Assembly (NCBI GenBank): GCA_035532215.1
Contig: DATKRK010000185.1
Location: forward strand, 1-19,921
Direction: 5' to 3'
DNA from: JAICIG01 sp035532215
Lineage (GTDB): Bacteria; Planctomycetota; Planctomycetia; Pirellulales; JAICIG01
DNA length: 19,921 nt
The notes below the pieces were generated by a model. The model ran no database searches and had not been told where the DNA came from. It was given only the letters and a program-made list of their open reading frames with translations. Positions within the stretch are counted from its first letter, which is position 1; every line of letters begins with the position of its first letter. The translations under genes were made by a program, and so were the position numbers. Below, piece by piece: positions 1 through 7,920 of this stretch.

Positions 1-152
1 CACGAGAACAGAGAAGAGGAACCCGTAAGCGCTCCGCAGCGAGTCGTGTTGCCCGCGCGTCCAAACAGCGGCCGTGCTTCAAGCAGTCGCTCACGCACGA
101 TTTGCGCCCCCGAATTCAATCGCCTCCCAAATTCGACGGAAGCAGAAAAAGA
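1..152. other. Non-coding left edge, nothing recognised
   Basis: This stretch lies downstream of the minus-strand DUF1501 gene. Short open frames cross it on the plus strand, but they run on as antisense of that gene and show no family signature. I see no clear hairpin with a T-tract, no tRNA and no promoter. Confidence 0.4.
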
Positions 153-1640
153 TCATGTCAAACCCGCGATCGGCGCGCCGAAGTAGATCGGGTGCGGGCG
201 GTCGACTTCGTCGTGCCAGACGGCCAAGTCGGGAATGCCGAGGGCGCGGTAGATCGTGGCGGCCAGGTTCTCGGGCTTTTGCGGCTGTGAGGCCGGAAAG
301 CCGCCGATCTTGTCCGACGAGCCGATCACCGTTCCGCCCCGCACGCCGCCGCCGGCGAAAAACACGCTCTGCACGGCGCCCCAGTGATCGCGGCCGGGCT
401 CCTTATAGAACTTCGCCAAGTGCGAAATTTTCGGCGTGCGGCCGAACTCGCCCGCCATCACGACAAGCGTGCTGTCGAGCAGGCCGCTTTCCGCCAGATC
501 GTCGAGCAAGGCCGAAACCGCCCTGTCGGTCGGCGGCAGCAGCTTGTTCTTCAGGTGCGGGAAGGCTTCGCCGTGCGTGTCCCACGATTCGTTGTTGCCC
601 AGGTTCACCTGCACCAGGTTAACGCCCGCCTCGACCAGCCGCCGCGCCATCAACAGCGACCAGCCGAAGCTATTGCGACCGTAGCGGTCTTGCGTTTTGT
701 CGTCGGCCTTGACGACGTCGAAGGCCCGCCGCACCTCGTCGTCGGCGAGCAGAGAGACCGCGGCCTGCCGGTAGCGATCGAAGCTTTCGGTCTCGGCCGA
801 CTGTTCCAACTGCCGCCGTTGGCGCTCGATTTCTTCGAGCAAGCCCAGCCGGCCGCCGAAGCGGTTCATGGCCAGCCCCTCGGGCAGGCTCAAGTTCGGG
901 GCCTGGAACACGCGGTTGTCGGGCACGCCGCGAGTCTGATGGTCGAAACTGTATTCGGGGAAGGCGCCGTACGCCGTCGGATGATACGGCGAAGCGTCGA
1001 TGAACCACGGATCGCGCCGCGGCCCCATCTGCCCGGCGAACTGGCCGGGTATGACGCGGCCCGTGCCGTGAACCAGCCGCTCGGGCAGCACGACGGCCGG
1101 CGGCAGATTGTTGCTGCGCGAGTGCGTCGTGGCGCCGGCGATGGCCGCGATCGACGGCCAATCGGTAACTTGCGGCTTGCTGGCGTTGAAAGCGGGAGGC
1201 AATTCAGAACGGCCGGTGAGCATGATGCAATGCCCGGCCGAATGTTCGTTGCTCGCATGCGTCAGCGAACGGCACAAGGCCCAATGCTGGCTGCGCGCTG
1301 CCAGCAGCGGCAGGTGTTCGCAAATCTGCAGGCCCGGCGTGCGCGTGGCGATCGGTTCGAATTCGCCGCGGATCGTGTCCGGCGCCTCGGGCTTCGGGTC
1401 GAAACTGTCGTGCTGCGCAAGTCCTCCAGACAGAAAGATGTAGATGCACGCTTTGGCCGGCGGACGCTTACCCGGCACGCTTCCATCGGGCGCAGCCGCG
1501 GCCCGCAGCGCGGCCAGGTGATTGCCGCCCAGGCCCAACAGCCCAATAGCGCCCGCTTGCAGCGCGGCGCGGCGCGGAAGCCGCGGATGTTGCGGCGTTT
1601 GCGAATCAAGCTGCGACACGTCGCATCTCCTCGTCGCCAT
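153..1640 (-). CDS. DUF1501 family exported protein
   Basis: A 495-aa member of the DUF1501 family, which belongs to the alkaline phosphatase/sulfatase-like superfamily and is greatly expanded in planctomycetes. The N-terminus has an arginine pair (R23-R24) followed by a hydrophobic stretch (about 25-50), which fits a Tat-type or similar export signal. Family landmarks include SGGLAQHDSFDPKP (71-84), RGEFEPI (91-97), GEFGRTPK (397-404) and GRDHW (416-420), followed by a glycine-rich GGGVRGG segment. The length is normal and the gene looks intact. The substrate is unknown for the family. It follows the PPC-domain gene on the same strand after about 117 nt, so co-transcription is possible. The usual cytochrome/DUF1549-DUF1553 partner is not visible here. 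No strong Shine-Dalgarno precedes the ATG, so the exact start is less certain than the family call. Confidence 0.92.
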   Translation of the reverse strand: MATRRCDVSQLDSQTPQHPRLPRRAALQAGAIGLLGLGGNHLAALRAAAAPDGSVPGKRPPAKACIYIFLSGGLAQHDSFDPKPEAPDTIRGEFEPIATRTPGLQICEHLPLLAARSQHWALCRSLTHASNEHSAGHCIMLTGRSELPPAFNASKPQVTDWPSIAAIAGATTHSRSNNLPPAVVLPERLVHGTGRVIPGQFAGQMGPRRDPWFIDASPYHPTAYGAFPEYSFDHQTRGVPDNRVFQAPNLSLPEGLAMNRFGGRLGLLEEIERQRRQLEQSAETESFDRYRQAAVSLLADDEVRRAFDVVKADDKTQDRYGRNSFGWSLLMARRLVEAGVNLVQVNLGNNESWDTHGEAFPHLKNKLLPPTDRAVSALLDDLAESGLLDSTLVVMAGEFGRTPKISHLAKFYKEPGRDHWGAVQSVFFAGGGVRGGTVIGSSDKIGGFPASQPQKPENLAATIYRALGIPDLAVWHDEVDRPHPIYFGAPIAGLT

Positions 1641-1757
1641 CGGTCAAAGCTCGGACGCCGTTCGTCCGTAGGGGCCCGTAGGAATTTATCGGCAAATCGA
1701 CCCCATCTTACCCGACGCAGCGGGCGGCTCTCAAGAAAAGCTTGCCGCTGATGCAAA

Positions 1758-3377
1758 TCACTTTCCAGCAGGCACGAGGGTCAGCCAGATTTGGGCGGTC
1801 GTCGCTGTGCGATTGGGAAGCGTCGTGCGAGCTTCGCGAGCAATGGCGCCGGCCTGGCCGGCGGCTTCGCCGAGTATGCGAATCGGCCCGGAAAACGCTG
1901 CTTGGCCGCCGGAAAGCGAAAGTTTCACCACTTTTGCCGAGTCGCCTTCCGGCAGCGATTTGGCCGGCGCCAGAGAAACGCCCGGCGGCAGGCCGTCGAT
2001 CTTGAAGGCGATCTCGCCCTTGAAGTTCTGCAACCGCTCGATCTTGAGCGGAATCTCGAGCGGCTTGCCGGCCGCAAGCGTGAACGCGTGTGCGTCGGCC
2101 GTTAGACGGAAATCGGGGGCGAGCCGCACCGCACGCAGGCGATAGACGAAGCGCGGGCCGAAGTGGCGGTAGAGATCGGAAACGACGATCCGGTACTCGC
2201 CGTCGGCCGGCGCCGTGTAGGTCAGTTCCGCATCGGGCTGCTTGCCGGCGTCGTCGACGCGAACCAGCGGCGATTCGCTCGAAGCGTTGAACAACTCCAG
2301 CACGGCGTCGAGCGGGTAGCCCAGCGAGTTGCTCTCGATTGCAAATCTCAAGACCTCGCCCTTGGCGGCCGCGAAGCGAAACGCGTCGCGATCGGTCCGC
2401 TCGCTGATCCGGCCGGTGACGGTAAACGGCAGCGCCGCGGCCTGAGGTTTGTCGAGCGGGTTCGGTTCGGCTTCGACGGCGACGGCGTGCGGCTCGACCG
2501 GCAACGTAAGCGACTCGGCCAGCGACGGCTCGAAGAGTTCGATCTCGTTCTGATCGGCCGCCGGCGAGAGCGTGAGCTTCATCGCCGCTTCCGGCAGGTT
2601 CCAGCCGCTCAATTCGACTGTCGTCGGCCCGTCCTTCACGACCGCCAGCGGAAACGCAGCGTCGAGATAGCCGCCAGCGGTGATCGTCAGGCGATAGACG
2701 TAGGCGTCGGCGCCGGACAAGGCGATCTGCGTATCGGCTGCGGCGGGGAAGCCGAACACGCGCACCAGGTGGTTGCCCGTCGCCGGCGCGACGAACGTCA
2801 GGAGCGGATCGATCTCGCGCTCGTCGTCGTTCTGCGCCAGCACGGCCCCTTGCGAAGAGACGATTTGCAGCACGGCATCCACCGGCGAGCCGAGCGTGCG
2901 ATGGGCTTCCAGCGCCGCGACGAGCGTTTGGCCTTGCGCGAGCCCGACGGAAAACACATCGACGTCGCCGCGCGCTTGCAGGCGGCCGTTGACGACCGTC
3001 GCCGGCGCCGAGAGCGTTTGCGGATTTTGCGGCGAATCGTTCGGCTCTTGCTCGTTCGTCTCAGCGAGCGTCCCCACGAAGAACGGCAACGGGGCCGCGG
3101 CGCCTTCGGCGTCGTAGAACCGCAACCAGACCAGGCCCGGCGCCGCGTCGGCGGCGATGACTGCCGAAAACTTGCCTTTGTCCTTGGCGGCCGAAACGGT
3201 CACGCCCGGCCGGCTCGTCCAGCACTTGGCCGGCCAGTTAGCGAAGTTGCCCGAGACGGTCAGTTCGACCGTTTGCCCTCGTTGGCCGCCGGCGGGAAAG
3301 AGATAGTTGGCGGTCGGCGGGGCGGCGTGGACGGCGGCGGATGCGGCGATGATGGCGATCGAAACAAAGAAGCGCAT
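1758..3377 (-). CDS. Secreted protein with two PPC domains
   Basis: I place the start at the internal ATG that begins MRFFVSIAIIAASAAVHA, a clean signal peptide with cleavage near residue 18. The longer open frame to 3554 adds 59 basic residues and would bury this signal. The mature protein is about 520 aa. An N-terminal beta-rich region (about 20-105, PAGGQRGQTVELTVSG) is followed by two bacterial pre-peptidase C-terminal (PPC) beta-sandwich domains. The first starts at NEQEPNDSPQ (about 108-210, RGDVDVFSV). The second starts at EAEPNPLDK (about 302-405, RTDRDAFRF, GYPLDAVLEL, ADGEYRIVVSD). An Ig-like C-terminal region follows. No catalytic domain is visible, so a structural, adhesive or carbohydrate-binding role outside the cytoplasmic membrane is likely. 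The gene lies upstream of the DUF1501 gene on the same strand, a common planctomycete pairing. Confidence 0.85.
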   Translation of the reverse strand: MRFFVSIAIIAASAAVHAAPPTANYLFPAGGQRGQTVELTVSGNFANWPAKCWTSRPGVTVSAAKDKGKFSAVIAADAAPGLVWLRFYDAEGAAAPLPFFVGTLAETNEQEPNDSPQNPQTLSAPATVVNGRLQARGDVDVFSVGLAQGQTLVAALEAHRTLGSPVDAVLQIVSSQGAVLAQNDDEREIDPLLTFVAPATGNHLVRVFGFPAAADTQIALSGADAYVYRLTITAGGYLDAAFPLAVVKDGPTTVELSGWNLPEAAMKLTLSPAADQNEIELFEPSLAESLTLPVEPHAVAVEAEPNPLDKPQAAALPFTVTGRISERTDRDAFRFAAAKGEVLRFAIESNSLGYPLDAVLELFNASSESPLVRVDDAGKQPDAELTYTAPADGEYRIVVSDLYRHFGPRFVYRLRAVRLAPDFRLTADAHAFTLAAGKPLEIPLKIERLQNFKGEIAFKIDGLPPGVSLAPAKSLPEGDSAKVVKLSLSGGQAAFSGPIRILGEAAGQAGAIAREARTTLPNRTATTAQIWLTLVPAGK

Positions 3378-3524
3378 GGGACGTGCATGAGTCAGGAGTG
3401 AAGAGGCGGGATAAATAGCGGCGAGCAGGATTTTCGCCCCATTCCACTTTAACCTGCCGCCAACCGCCTGTCGCCGCCCACGACGGCAGAGCTTTTTCAT
3501 GCGCGGTCGGCTAGAATCCAGGGC

Positions 3525-3731
3525 ATGAACGAGAACCCGTACAAGGCGCCTCAATCCGAGCGAGATGAAAAACCACGTGGTTTTCCGCGACGGTTAACAG
3601 TCATCGAATGGATTGTGATTATCGGCGTTGTGGTTGTCATCGGCGCGCTATTCTTGCCTGACGTAGACGATGCCAGACAAAAAGCACTTCAACGGGTCGG
3701 CGAAAAGAACGGCGCCCAGTCTGGGCCTTAG
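3525..3731 (+). CDS. Small single-pass membrane protein, MNENPYKAP type
   Basis: A 68-aa protein beginning MNENPYKAPQ, an N-terminal motif recurrent in short planctomycete membrane proteins. A hydrophobic segment follows at about 26-44 (VIEWIVIIGVVVVIGALFL), with a charged tail. It is predicted to be a single-pass inner membrane protein with a cytoplasmic N-terminus. It is divergent from the PPC gene (147 nt between starts) and convergent with the next gene. The ribosome binding site is weak (AGGG very close to the ATG), so support comes from the motif and membrane segment rather than initiation signals. Function unknown. Confidence 0.65.
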   Translation: MNENPYKAPQSERDEKPRGFPRRLTVIEWIVIIGVVVVIGALFLPDVDDARQKALQRVGEKNGAQSGP

Positions 3732-3753
3732 TGATTTCAGTTCACTATCGGGA

Positions 3754-3790
3754 CCGCGTGGGGCGTCAGCCAGCCGGGCGCCCCACGCGG
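3754..3790. repeat. GC-rich perfect hairpin between convergent genes
   Basis: A 12-bp perfect inverted repeat (CCGCGTGGGGCG, 3754-3765, with CGCCCCACGCGG, 3779-3790) around a 13-nt loop. It lies between the convergent ends of the 68-aa and 138-aa genes. A second, imperfect GTGG/CCAC arrangement follows at about 3815-3840 and includes GCCCCACCCTACG, whose reverse complement CGTAGGGTGGGGC resembles repeats I recall as common in planctomycete intergenic DNA. It may be a REP-like element and could terminate transcription from both sides, but there is no T-tract. The copy number in the genome cannot be judged from one copy. Confidence 0.6.
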
Positions 3791-3835
3791 GCGAGGCGTC
3801 CGACTCCGTTCCAACGCGTGGAGCTGCGCCCCACC

Positions 3836-4252
3836 CTACGGCTTCGCATTTTCTTTGACCCATTGCTCCGCCTCGCGTCGCCACTCGGTCGATTTCGCGG
3901 CTTCGCGTTCTGCATCACGCTTGCCGGCCTCGCTGCCGAAAAGCCCCAGATGAGCATTCCCTTGACACCACTCTTCCAATGTGGTCATCCGTGCCCGATG
4001 AGCCTTGTACAGTTCATCCGGCTTGCAAAAAGGAACCGCCAGCTCTGCGTTGAGCCAGTCAATGGACGCACGGTAGATATCTTCCTTGGTCTTCGTGCCG
4101 GCATATAAGCCGGCCTTCACGTACTGATACTCTTCCTCCGCGGCTTCCGCGCGTCGGCGGGCGGCGAACCAATGGCTGCCCGCCGCAACGACGGTCACGA
4201 TGACAAAGAGCGTCAGCAGACTGAATTGCAGATATCGCCGCTTTGGCTTCAT
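3836..4252 (-). CDS. Membrane-anchored hypothetical protein (FSLLTL type)
   Basis: A 138-aa protein starting MKPKRRYLQFSLLTLFVIVTVVAAG. The basic start plus FSLLTL hydrophobic segment (about 9-25) is typical of a large group of planctomycete proteins of unknown function. After the membrane anchor comes a charged, helical region rich in Glu, Arg and Ala (about 30-138) with several Trp residues, probably outside the cytoplasm. No enzyme motif is visible. It is convergent with the upstream small gene across the GC-rich hairpin and divergent from the ceramidase-like gene. Function unknown. Confidence 0.7.
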   Translation of the reverse strand: MKPKRRYLQFSLLTLFVIVTVVAAGSHWFAARRRAEAAEEEYQYVKAGLYAGTKTKEDIYRASIDWLNAELAVPFCKPDELYKAHRARMTTLEEWCQGNAHLGLFGSEAGKRDAEREAAKSTEWRREAEQWVKENAKP

Positions 4253-4330
4253 TCTGACGCCTCCGCGTCCTGATTCAGCAGCAATTGACCAAAAGAATCG
4301 TGTTGTGCAAGCGACGTGCTTGGGGCACGA

Positions 4331-4358
4331 TTGCTCACGGCGTCGCTCCTATTATATC
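4331..4358 (+). promoter_or_regulatory. Weak candidate promoter for the ceramidase-like gene
   Basis: TTGCTC (4331-4336) and TATATC (4353-4358) are separated by 16 nt in the most AT-rich part of the divergent intergenic region. The matches to sigma70 consensus are only partial, and the 5' leader would be about 90 nt. This is a suggestion from position and composition only. Confidence 0.2.
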
Positions 4359-4455
4359 AGGCTATTTTTCGGCGTGCATCCGGCGTCAGACAGCTTTAAG
4401 ATGGGGCGACTGCCCGCTCGCCTCTCCTGAAATCACAATCGAGGTTACCGCGATA

Positions 4456-6021
4456 ATGAAACCTGCCGATTGCTCATGCTCGCCGAGCCCAAATAATATC
4501 CGCCGTCGGACTCGCCGCCTACCCTCGCTCGCGCTTCTGCTCGCATTCACAGCCCTCGCCAGCTCGCTTTCCGCCCCCGCCCAGGCGGCCACGTTGCGGG
4601 CCGGCGCGGCGAAGGTCGAGATCACCGATCGCGAAGCCGGGCCGGTCAGCGATCCGCTGTATGTGAAGGCCCTCGTGCTGAAGTCGGATGCGACGACCGC
4701 CGTCTTGATTACCGTCGATGCGGTGGCCATCGGCGAGATCGGCCGGATCCCGAACGACTATCTGTCGAAGGTCCGCGCGCGGTTGGAAAAAGAGCTGGGT
4801 ATTCCGCAGGCCAATGTGCTGGCCAACGCCAGCCACTGCCACGGAGTCGTGTGCGCCGACGTCGGCGAGCGAACGGTGCAGGCGGTGAAGGCCGCCGCGC
4901 AAAAACTGGTCCCGGTAAAGGTCGGCGCGGGCGAAGGGCGTGAAGACCGGATCATGGAAAACCGGCGGCTGAAGCTCAAAAGCGGCCGCGAGGCCGACGT
5001 GCGGCATGCCTACTCGCTGCCGCCCGACGACGAAGTGGCCGAGGTCGGCCCGGTCGATCCGCAGATCGGCATCTTGCGGCTCGACCGGCTGGACGGCACG
5101 ACGCTGGCCGTAGTCTACAACTTCGCCTGTCACCCGATCATGGGCATGCCCGGCGGCGCCAACACGGCCGACGTGACCGGCTTCGCCTCGCAGGTGATCG
5201 AAGACAACCTGAGCGAAGGCGCGATCGCCTTGTTTTTGCAAGGCTGCGGCGGCGACATCAACCCGGTGATGTATAAGGACGTCGAACATCCGCGCAGCGC
5301 CGAGCCGCTGGGCAACCTGCTCGGCCTGAGCACGCTCAAGGGCCTGCGGAAGATCGAGTGCCGCGAAGACGGCCGGCTGACGGTCTTGAACGAAACCATC
5401 GCCCTGCCGCGCGGCGATCGCACGCAGCGCATCTTCGATCTCGAAGCCGAGCAACAGCGGCTGCTCAAGTCGCTGCGAGGCACGAGCCTGAACCTCAAGA
5501 CGTTCATTCCGCTGCTGGTGAAATACGACGTGTCGGGCGAGTTCCCGTCGTATTCCTCGCACCGCTACCTGCACGACGCAGCGCTGGGCCGCAAGGACTT
5601 CGCTCAGCTCGACGCCGAGAACCGCCGCAACATGAAGCAGTACATCCAAAACATCCTGACGATGGAGGAACTGACGCGGGTGGGAACGAACCTGGCTTTG
5701 CTCCGCAAGCACCAGGCCGAGCTGGTCGCCGCGGGCAAGCGGACGATCGACGTCGAACTGCTCGCCGTGCGGATCGGCGATTTCACGCTGGGCACGTTCC
5801 CCGGCGAGTTGACCGTGCGGATCGGGCTGAATCTGAAAAACAAATTGCAGCGTCCGCACACGTTCATCGCCGGCTACACCAACGGCTACATCTACTACGC
5901 CCCGACGGCCGAACAGCTTTCGAACGTGGGCGGCGCCCAGGAAGACAGCGATTGCATTCTGGCGCCCGAGTGGCAGAAGAAGTACGAAGATAAAGCGGTC
6001 GAGATGCTTAAGAAGCTCTAG
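4456..6021 (+). CDS. Neutral/alkaline ceramidase N-terminal domain protein
   Basis: I chose the ATG at 4456 (521 aa). It gives an arginine-rich N-terminus and a hydrophobic signal segment (about 21-44, ending APAQA), and GAGG lies 11 nt upstream. The longer frame to 4285 has no such logic. The mature protein begins LRAGAAKVEITD, the hallmark of the neutral/alkaline non-lysosomal ceramidase N-terminal domain. Likely zinc-site histidines sit in NASHCHG (H127, H129) and NFACHP (H226), and LQGCGGDINP (261-270) is the family's glycine-rich block. Full ceramidases are longer and carry a C-terminal Ig-like domain that is not evident here, as is common for planctomycete members. It is predicted to be an exported metal-dependent amidase-type hydrolase. 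Planctomycetes are not known for abundant ceramide, so the substrate may differ. It is convergent with the signalling operon and overlaps it by 4 nt. Confidence 0.88.
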   Translation: MKPADCSCSPSPNNIRRRTRRLPSLALLLAFTALASSLSAPAQAATLRAGAAKVEITDREAGPVSDPLYVKALVLKSDATTAVLITVDAVAIGEIGRIPNDYLSKVRARLEKELGIPQANVLANASHCHGVVCADVGERTVQAVKAAAQKLVPVKVGAGEGREDRIMENRRLKLKSGREADVRHAYSLPPDDEVAEVGPVDPQIGILRLDRLDGTTLAVVYNFACHPIMGMPGGANTADVTGFASQVIEDNLSEGAIALFLQGCGGDINPVMYKDVEHPRSAEPLGNLLGLSTLKGLRKIECREDGRLTVLNETIALPRGDRTQRIFDLEAEQQRLLKSLRGTSLNLKTFIPLLVKYDVSGEFPSYSSHRYLHDAALGRKDFAQLDAENRRNMKQYIQNILTMEELTRVGTNLALLRKHQAELVAAGKRTIDVELLAVRIGDFTLGTFPGELTVRIGLNLKNKLQRPHTFIAGYTNGYIYYAPTAEQLSNVGGAQEDSDCILAPEWQKKYEDKAVEMLKKL

Positions 6022-7064
6022 TGCCTCTTCAAGTCCGAGTTGATAGGCGAGGGTGGCTGCGCGGGCAAGCGGAGATGCCGCTGCAGTTCGTGCCACAAAT
6101 CGTCCCAGGCGACGGGCTTGGCGAGAAATTGCGCGGCGCCAAGGTTATACATTCTGCGCTCCAAGGCGCGATCTTTGGCGCCCGTCAACACAATCACGGG
6201 AATGTTTTGAGTGACGGGGTTCTCTTTCAACCGCCGCAAGACGTACTCGCCGTCGCCGTCGGGCAACTGGAGGTCCAGGATAATCGCTTGCACCGGATGC
6301 GCGAAAGCCGTGCAATAGCCGTCCATGCCGGCGAACGCTTGCACGACCGCGACGCCGTGTTGCTCGAGACGCAGCTTCAGCGAATCGGCAAAATCGCGAT
6401 CGTCATCCACGCACAGGACCCCGGGGCGAACGTCCTTGGAAGCTGCAGCTTCGAGGGAGCTCGTTTCTCGACCTCTAACGCCTAGGGCCGCAAGAATGGC
6501 GTCGATGTGTTCTTCGGGTATTCGACCGGCGCTCTCATACGAGCCGGCTCCGGCCTCAGCGTCGCTCGCGGGCGGAGGCGGCGGCGACATCTGCTCCAAG
6601 CCGCGATCGTCGTCCGGGATCGAATCGCCCGTCTTCGCACCGTGGACGCTACCTGGATGCGGAACCTCCGAATTCGCCCATTTCGCGCGTTCGAGTTCCA
6701 ACAAGCCCATAACCAACGGCTCGAGTCGGGACCACATGTCCGTGCCTTTCTGCACGTAATGAGCATGAAGCTCGCGGCACACGCGGATCGTCTCCGGATC
6801 CTTGCGCCCGGTGAGCACGATGACAGGAATGGATTTCAAGTTCGCGTCGCGAGAGAGCATCTGGCACACGCCCAGGCCCGAACCGCCCGGCATATTCACG
6901 TCAAGAATCATCAAATCGGGTTCGCGTTCTTCGATTTTCTGCAGCGTAGACATTCCGTCATACGCCCGGTCGACGCGCAAACCGAGGCATTCGAAGCGTT
7001 TCGCCGCCACATCGACCAGGCTTTCATCGTCGTCGGCAATGAGAATTCGCTTGCGCTTCGCCAT
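6018..7064 (-). CDS. Tandem double-receiver response regulator, no output domain
   Basis: A 348-aa protein with two CheY-like receiver domains joined by a proline- and acid-rich linker (about 130-210). Receiver 1 (6-122) has the acidic pocket DDD at 11-13, phosphoacceptor D55 (LMILDVNMP), T85 (VIVLTG) and K106. Receiver 2 (214-333) has VDDDRD, D264 (IILDLQLP), T294 and K316 in the normal AKP context. In receiver 1 the lysine is followed by Gly rather than Pro (YVQKGTDMW). There is no DNA-binding or enzymatic output, so it probably relays or sinks phosphate, or acts by protein contact. It is the last gene of the operon, 12 nt after the previous stop. A strong ribosome binding site (GAGGAG, 7 nt spacing) supports the ATG. 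The stop codon overlaps that of the convergent ceramidase-like gene. Confidence 0.9.
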   Translation of the reverse strand: MAKRKRILIADDDESLVDVAAKRFECLGLRVDRAYDGMSTLQKIEEREPDLMILDVNMPGGSGLGVCQMLSRDANLKSIPVIVLTGRKDPETIRVCRELHAHYVQKGTDMWSRLEPLVMGLLELERAKWANSEVPHPGSVHGAKTGDSIPDDDRGLEQMSPPPPPASDAEAGAGSYESAGRIPEEHIDAILAALGVRGRETSSLEAAASKDVRPGVLCVDDDRDFADSLKLRLEQHGVAVVQAFAGMDGYCTAFAHPVQAIILDLQLPDGDGEYVLRRLKENPVTQNIPVIVLTGAKDRALERRMYNLGAAQFLAKPVAWDDLWHELQRHLRLPAQPPSPINSDLKRH

Positions 7065-7076
7065 CGGAGAACTCCT

Positions 7077-7496
7077 CTACGCGTCGGAGCGATACGCCGC
7101 GCCGCCGGAAGCCTCCGGCTGAGAGTGCGGCGTCAGCAGCTCGTCAATCACGGGGCGCAGGCGCTGCCAGACGTCGGGCGATTTGCTGACGTAGCGAGTC
7201 CCCAGCAAACGAGAACGGCGAATGGTCGCCTCATCCGTCCGTCCGGTGAGGATGATGACTGGCTTGGGGGGCCTTTTCGAATCGCGTACGAGAAATTCGC
7301 ACAAGTCCAGACCGTCGCCGCTGGGCATGCCCACGTCAATGCACAGCAGGTCGGGGGGATGCGACTCCATGCTGACGACCGCCGCCAGCGGCGTGTCGGC
7401 CGTCTCCGCCTCGAAGCCCAGTTTGCGGCACCGCAGCGCGATCGACTCGGCGAAGTCGCGGTCGTCATCCACCACCAAAATTCGCTTGCACGTCAT
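7077..7496 (-). CDS. Single-domain receiver protein (KxxDxW type)
   Basis: I start at the ATG that begins MTCKRILVVDDD, preceded by GAGG 9 nt upstream. The longer frame to 7562 lacks a receiver-like extension. The protein is 139 aa with one receiver domain: acidic DDD at 10-12, phosphoacceptor D54 (LCIDVGMP), T84 (VIILTG) and K105. The lysine context is YVSKSPDVWQRLRP, close to receiver 1 of the next gene (YVQKGTDMWSRLEP) and unlike the usual KP, which marks these two as close paralogues. There is no output domain. The start lies inside the 3' end of the preceding gene (32-nt overlap), so translation is probably coupled. Confidence 0.88.
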   Translation of the reverse strand: MTCKRILVVDDDRDFAESIALRCRKLGFEAETADTPLAAVVSMESHPPDLLCIDVGMPSGDGLDLCEFLVRDSKRPPKPVIILTGRTDEATIRRSRLLGTRYVSKSPDVWQRLRPVIDELLTPHSQPEASGGAAYRSDA

Positions 7497-7920
7497 CGTC
7501 GTGTTCCTCAAAGGGTGTTGCTTCGTCGCCGTTCGGAGGCTCTGCTTTCGCCTGCACCGCAAGCGCGGCGCGGACGGCCTGCATCAGCGTCGCGCCGCTG
7601 TACGGTTTGCGAATAAAGAATCTTGCTCCCGCGTCGAGTCCCGCTTCCTGATCGACGATACTCGCCGAAAGCATGACGACGGGAATGTGCTTGGTGTCCG
7701 CCCGATGCTTTAATTCCGACAGGACGGCCAGCCCGTCTTTGCGAGGCATGCGCACGTCCAGCAAAATCAAGTCGGGGCGGGCCGCGATGGCGGCGGCGAC
7801 GCCCGAGGTTCCGTCCGTCGCCTCCAGGGCCTTGTATCCGGCGGCGCGCAAGCGCATGCACGCGGCCCGGACGATTTCGAGATCGTCGTCCACCACGAGC
7901 ACGGTCTGCGGATCAGACAT
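7465..7920 (-). CDS. Single-domain CheY-like receiver protein
   Basis: A 151-aa protein with one canonical receiver (about 5-122): DDD at 11-13, phosphoacceptor D55 (LILLDVRMP), S85 (VVMLSAS) and K105 in RKPYS. A short acidic tail (130-151) overlaps the next gene. No output domain. A GAGGAGG ribosome binding site sits about 8 nt before the ATG, and the gene overlaps the end of the kinase gene by 8 nt. It is probably a phosphate acceptor for the co-transcribed kinase. Confidence 0.9.
   Translation of the reverse strand: MSDPQTVLVVDDDLEIVRAACMRLRAAGYKALEATDGTSGVAAAIAARPDLILLDVRMPRKDGLAVLSELKHRADTKHIPVVMLSASIVDQEAGLDAGARFFIRKPYSGATLMQAVRAALAVQAKAEPPNGDEATPFEEHDDDVQANFGGG

Noticed and set aside
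384..1751. A 455-codon plus-strand open frame, and a similar one at 2163-3401
   Set aside because: Both are antisense to the DUF1501 and PPC-domain genes and are low-information Arg/Gln/Ala-rich translations.
3378..3554. Upstream extension of the PPC-domain gene
   Set aside because: It would bury a clean signal peptide and overlap the start of the divergent MNENPYKAP gene.
4285..4455. Upstream extension of the ceramidase-like gene
   Set aside because: The extension places 57 residues before a normal signal peptide and spans the only promoter-like DNA. The ATG at 4456 is the better start.
4519..6096. A 525-codon minus-strand open frame
   Set aside because: Antisense shadow of the ceramidase-domain gene, which has unambiguous family motifs on the plus strand.
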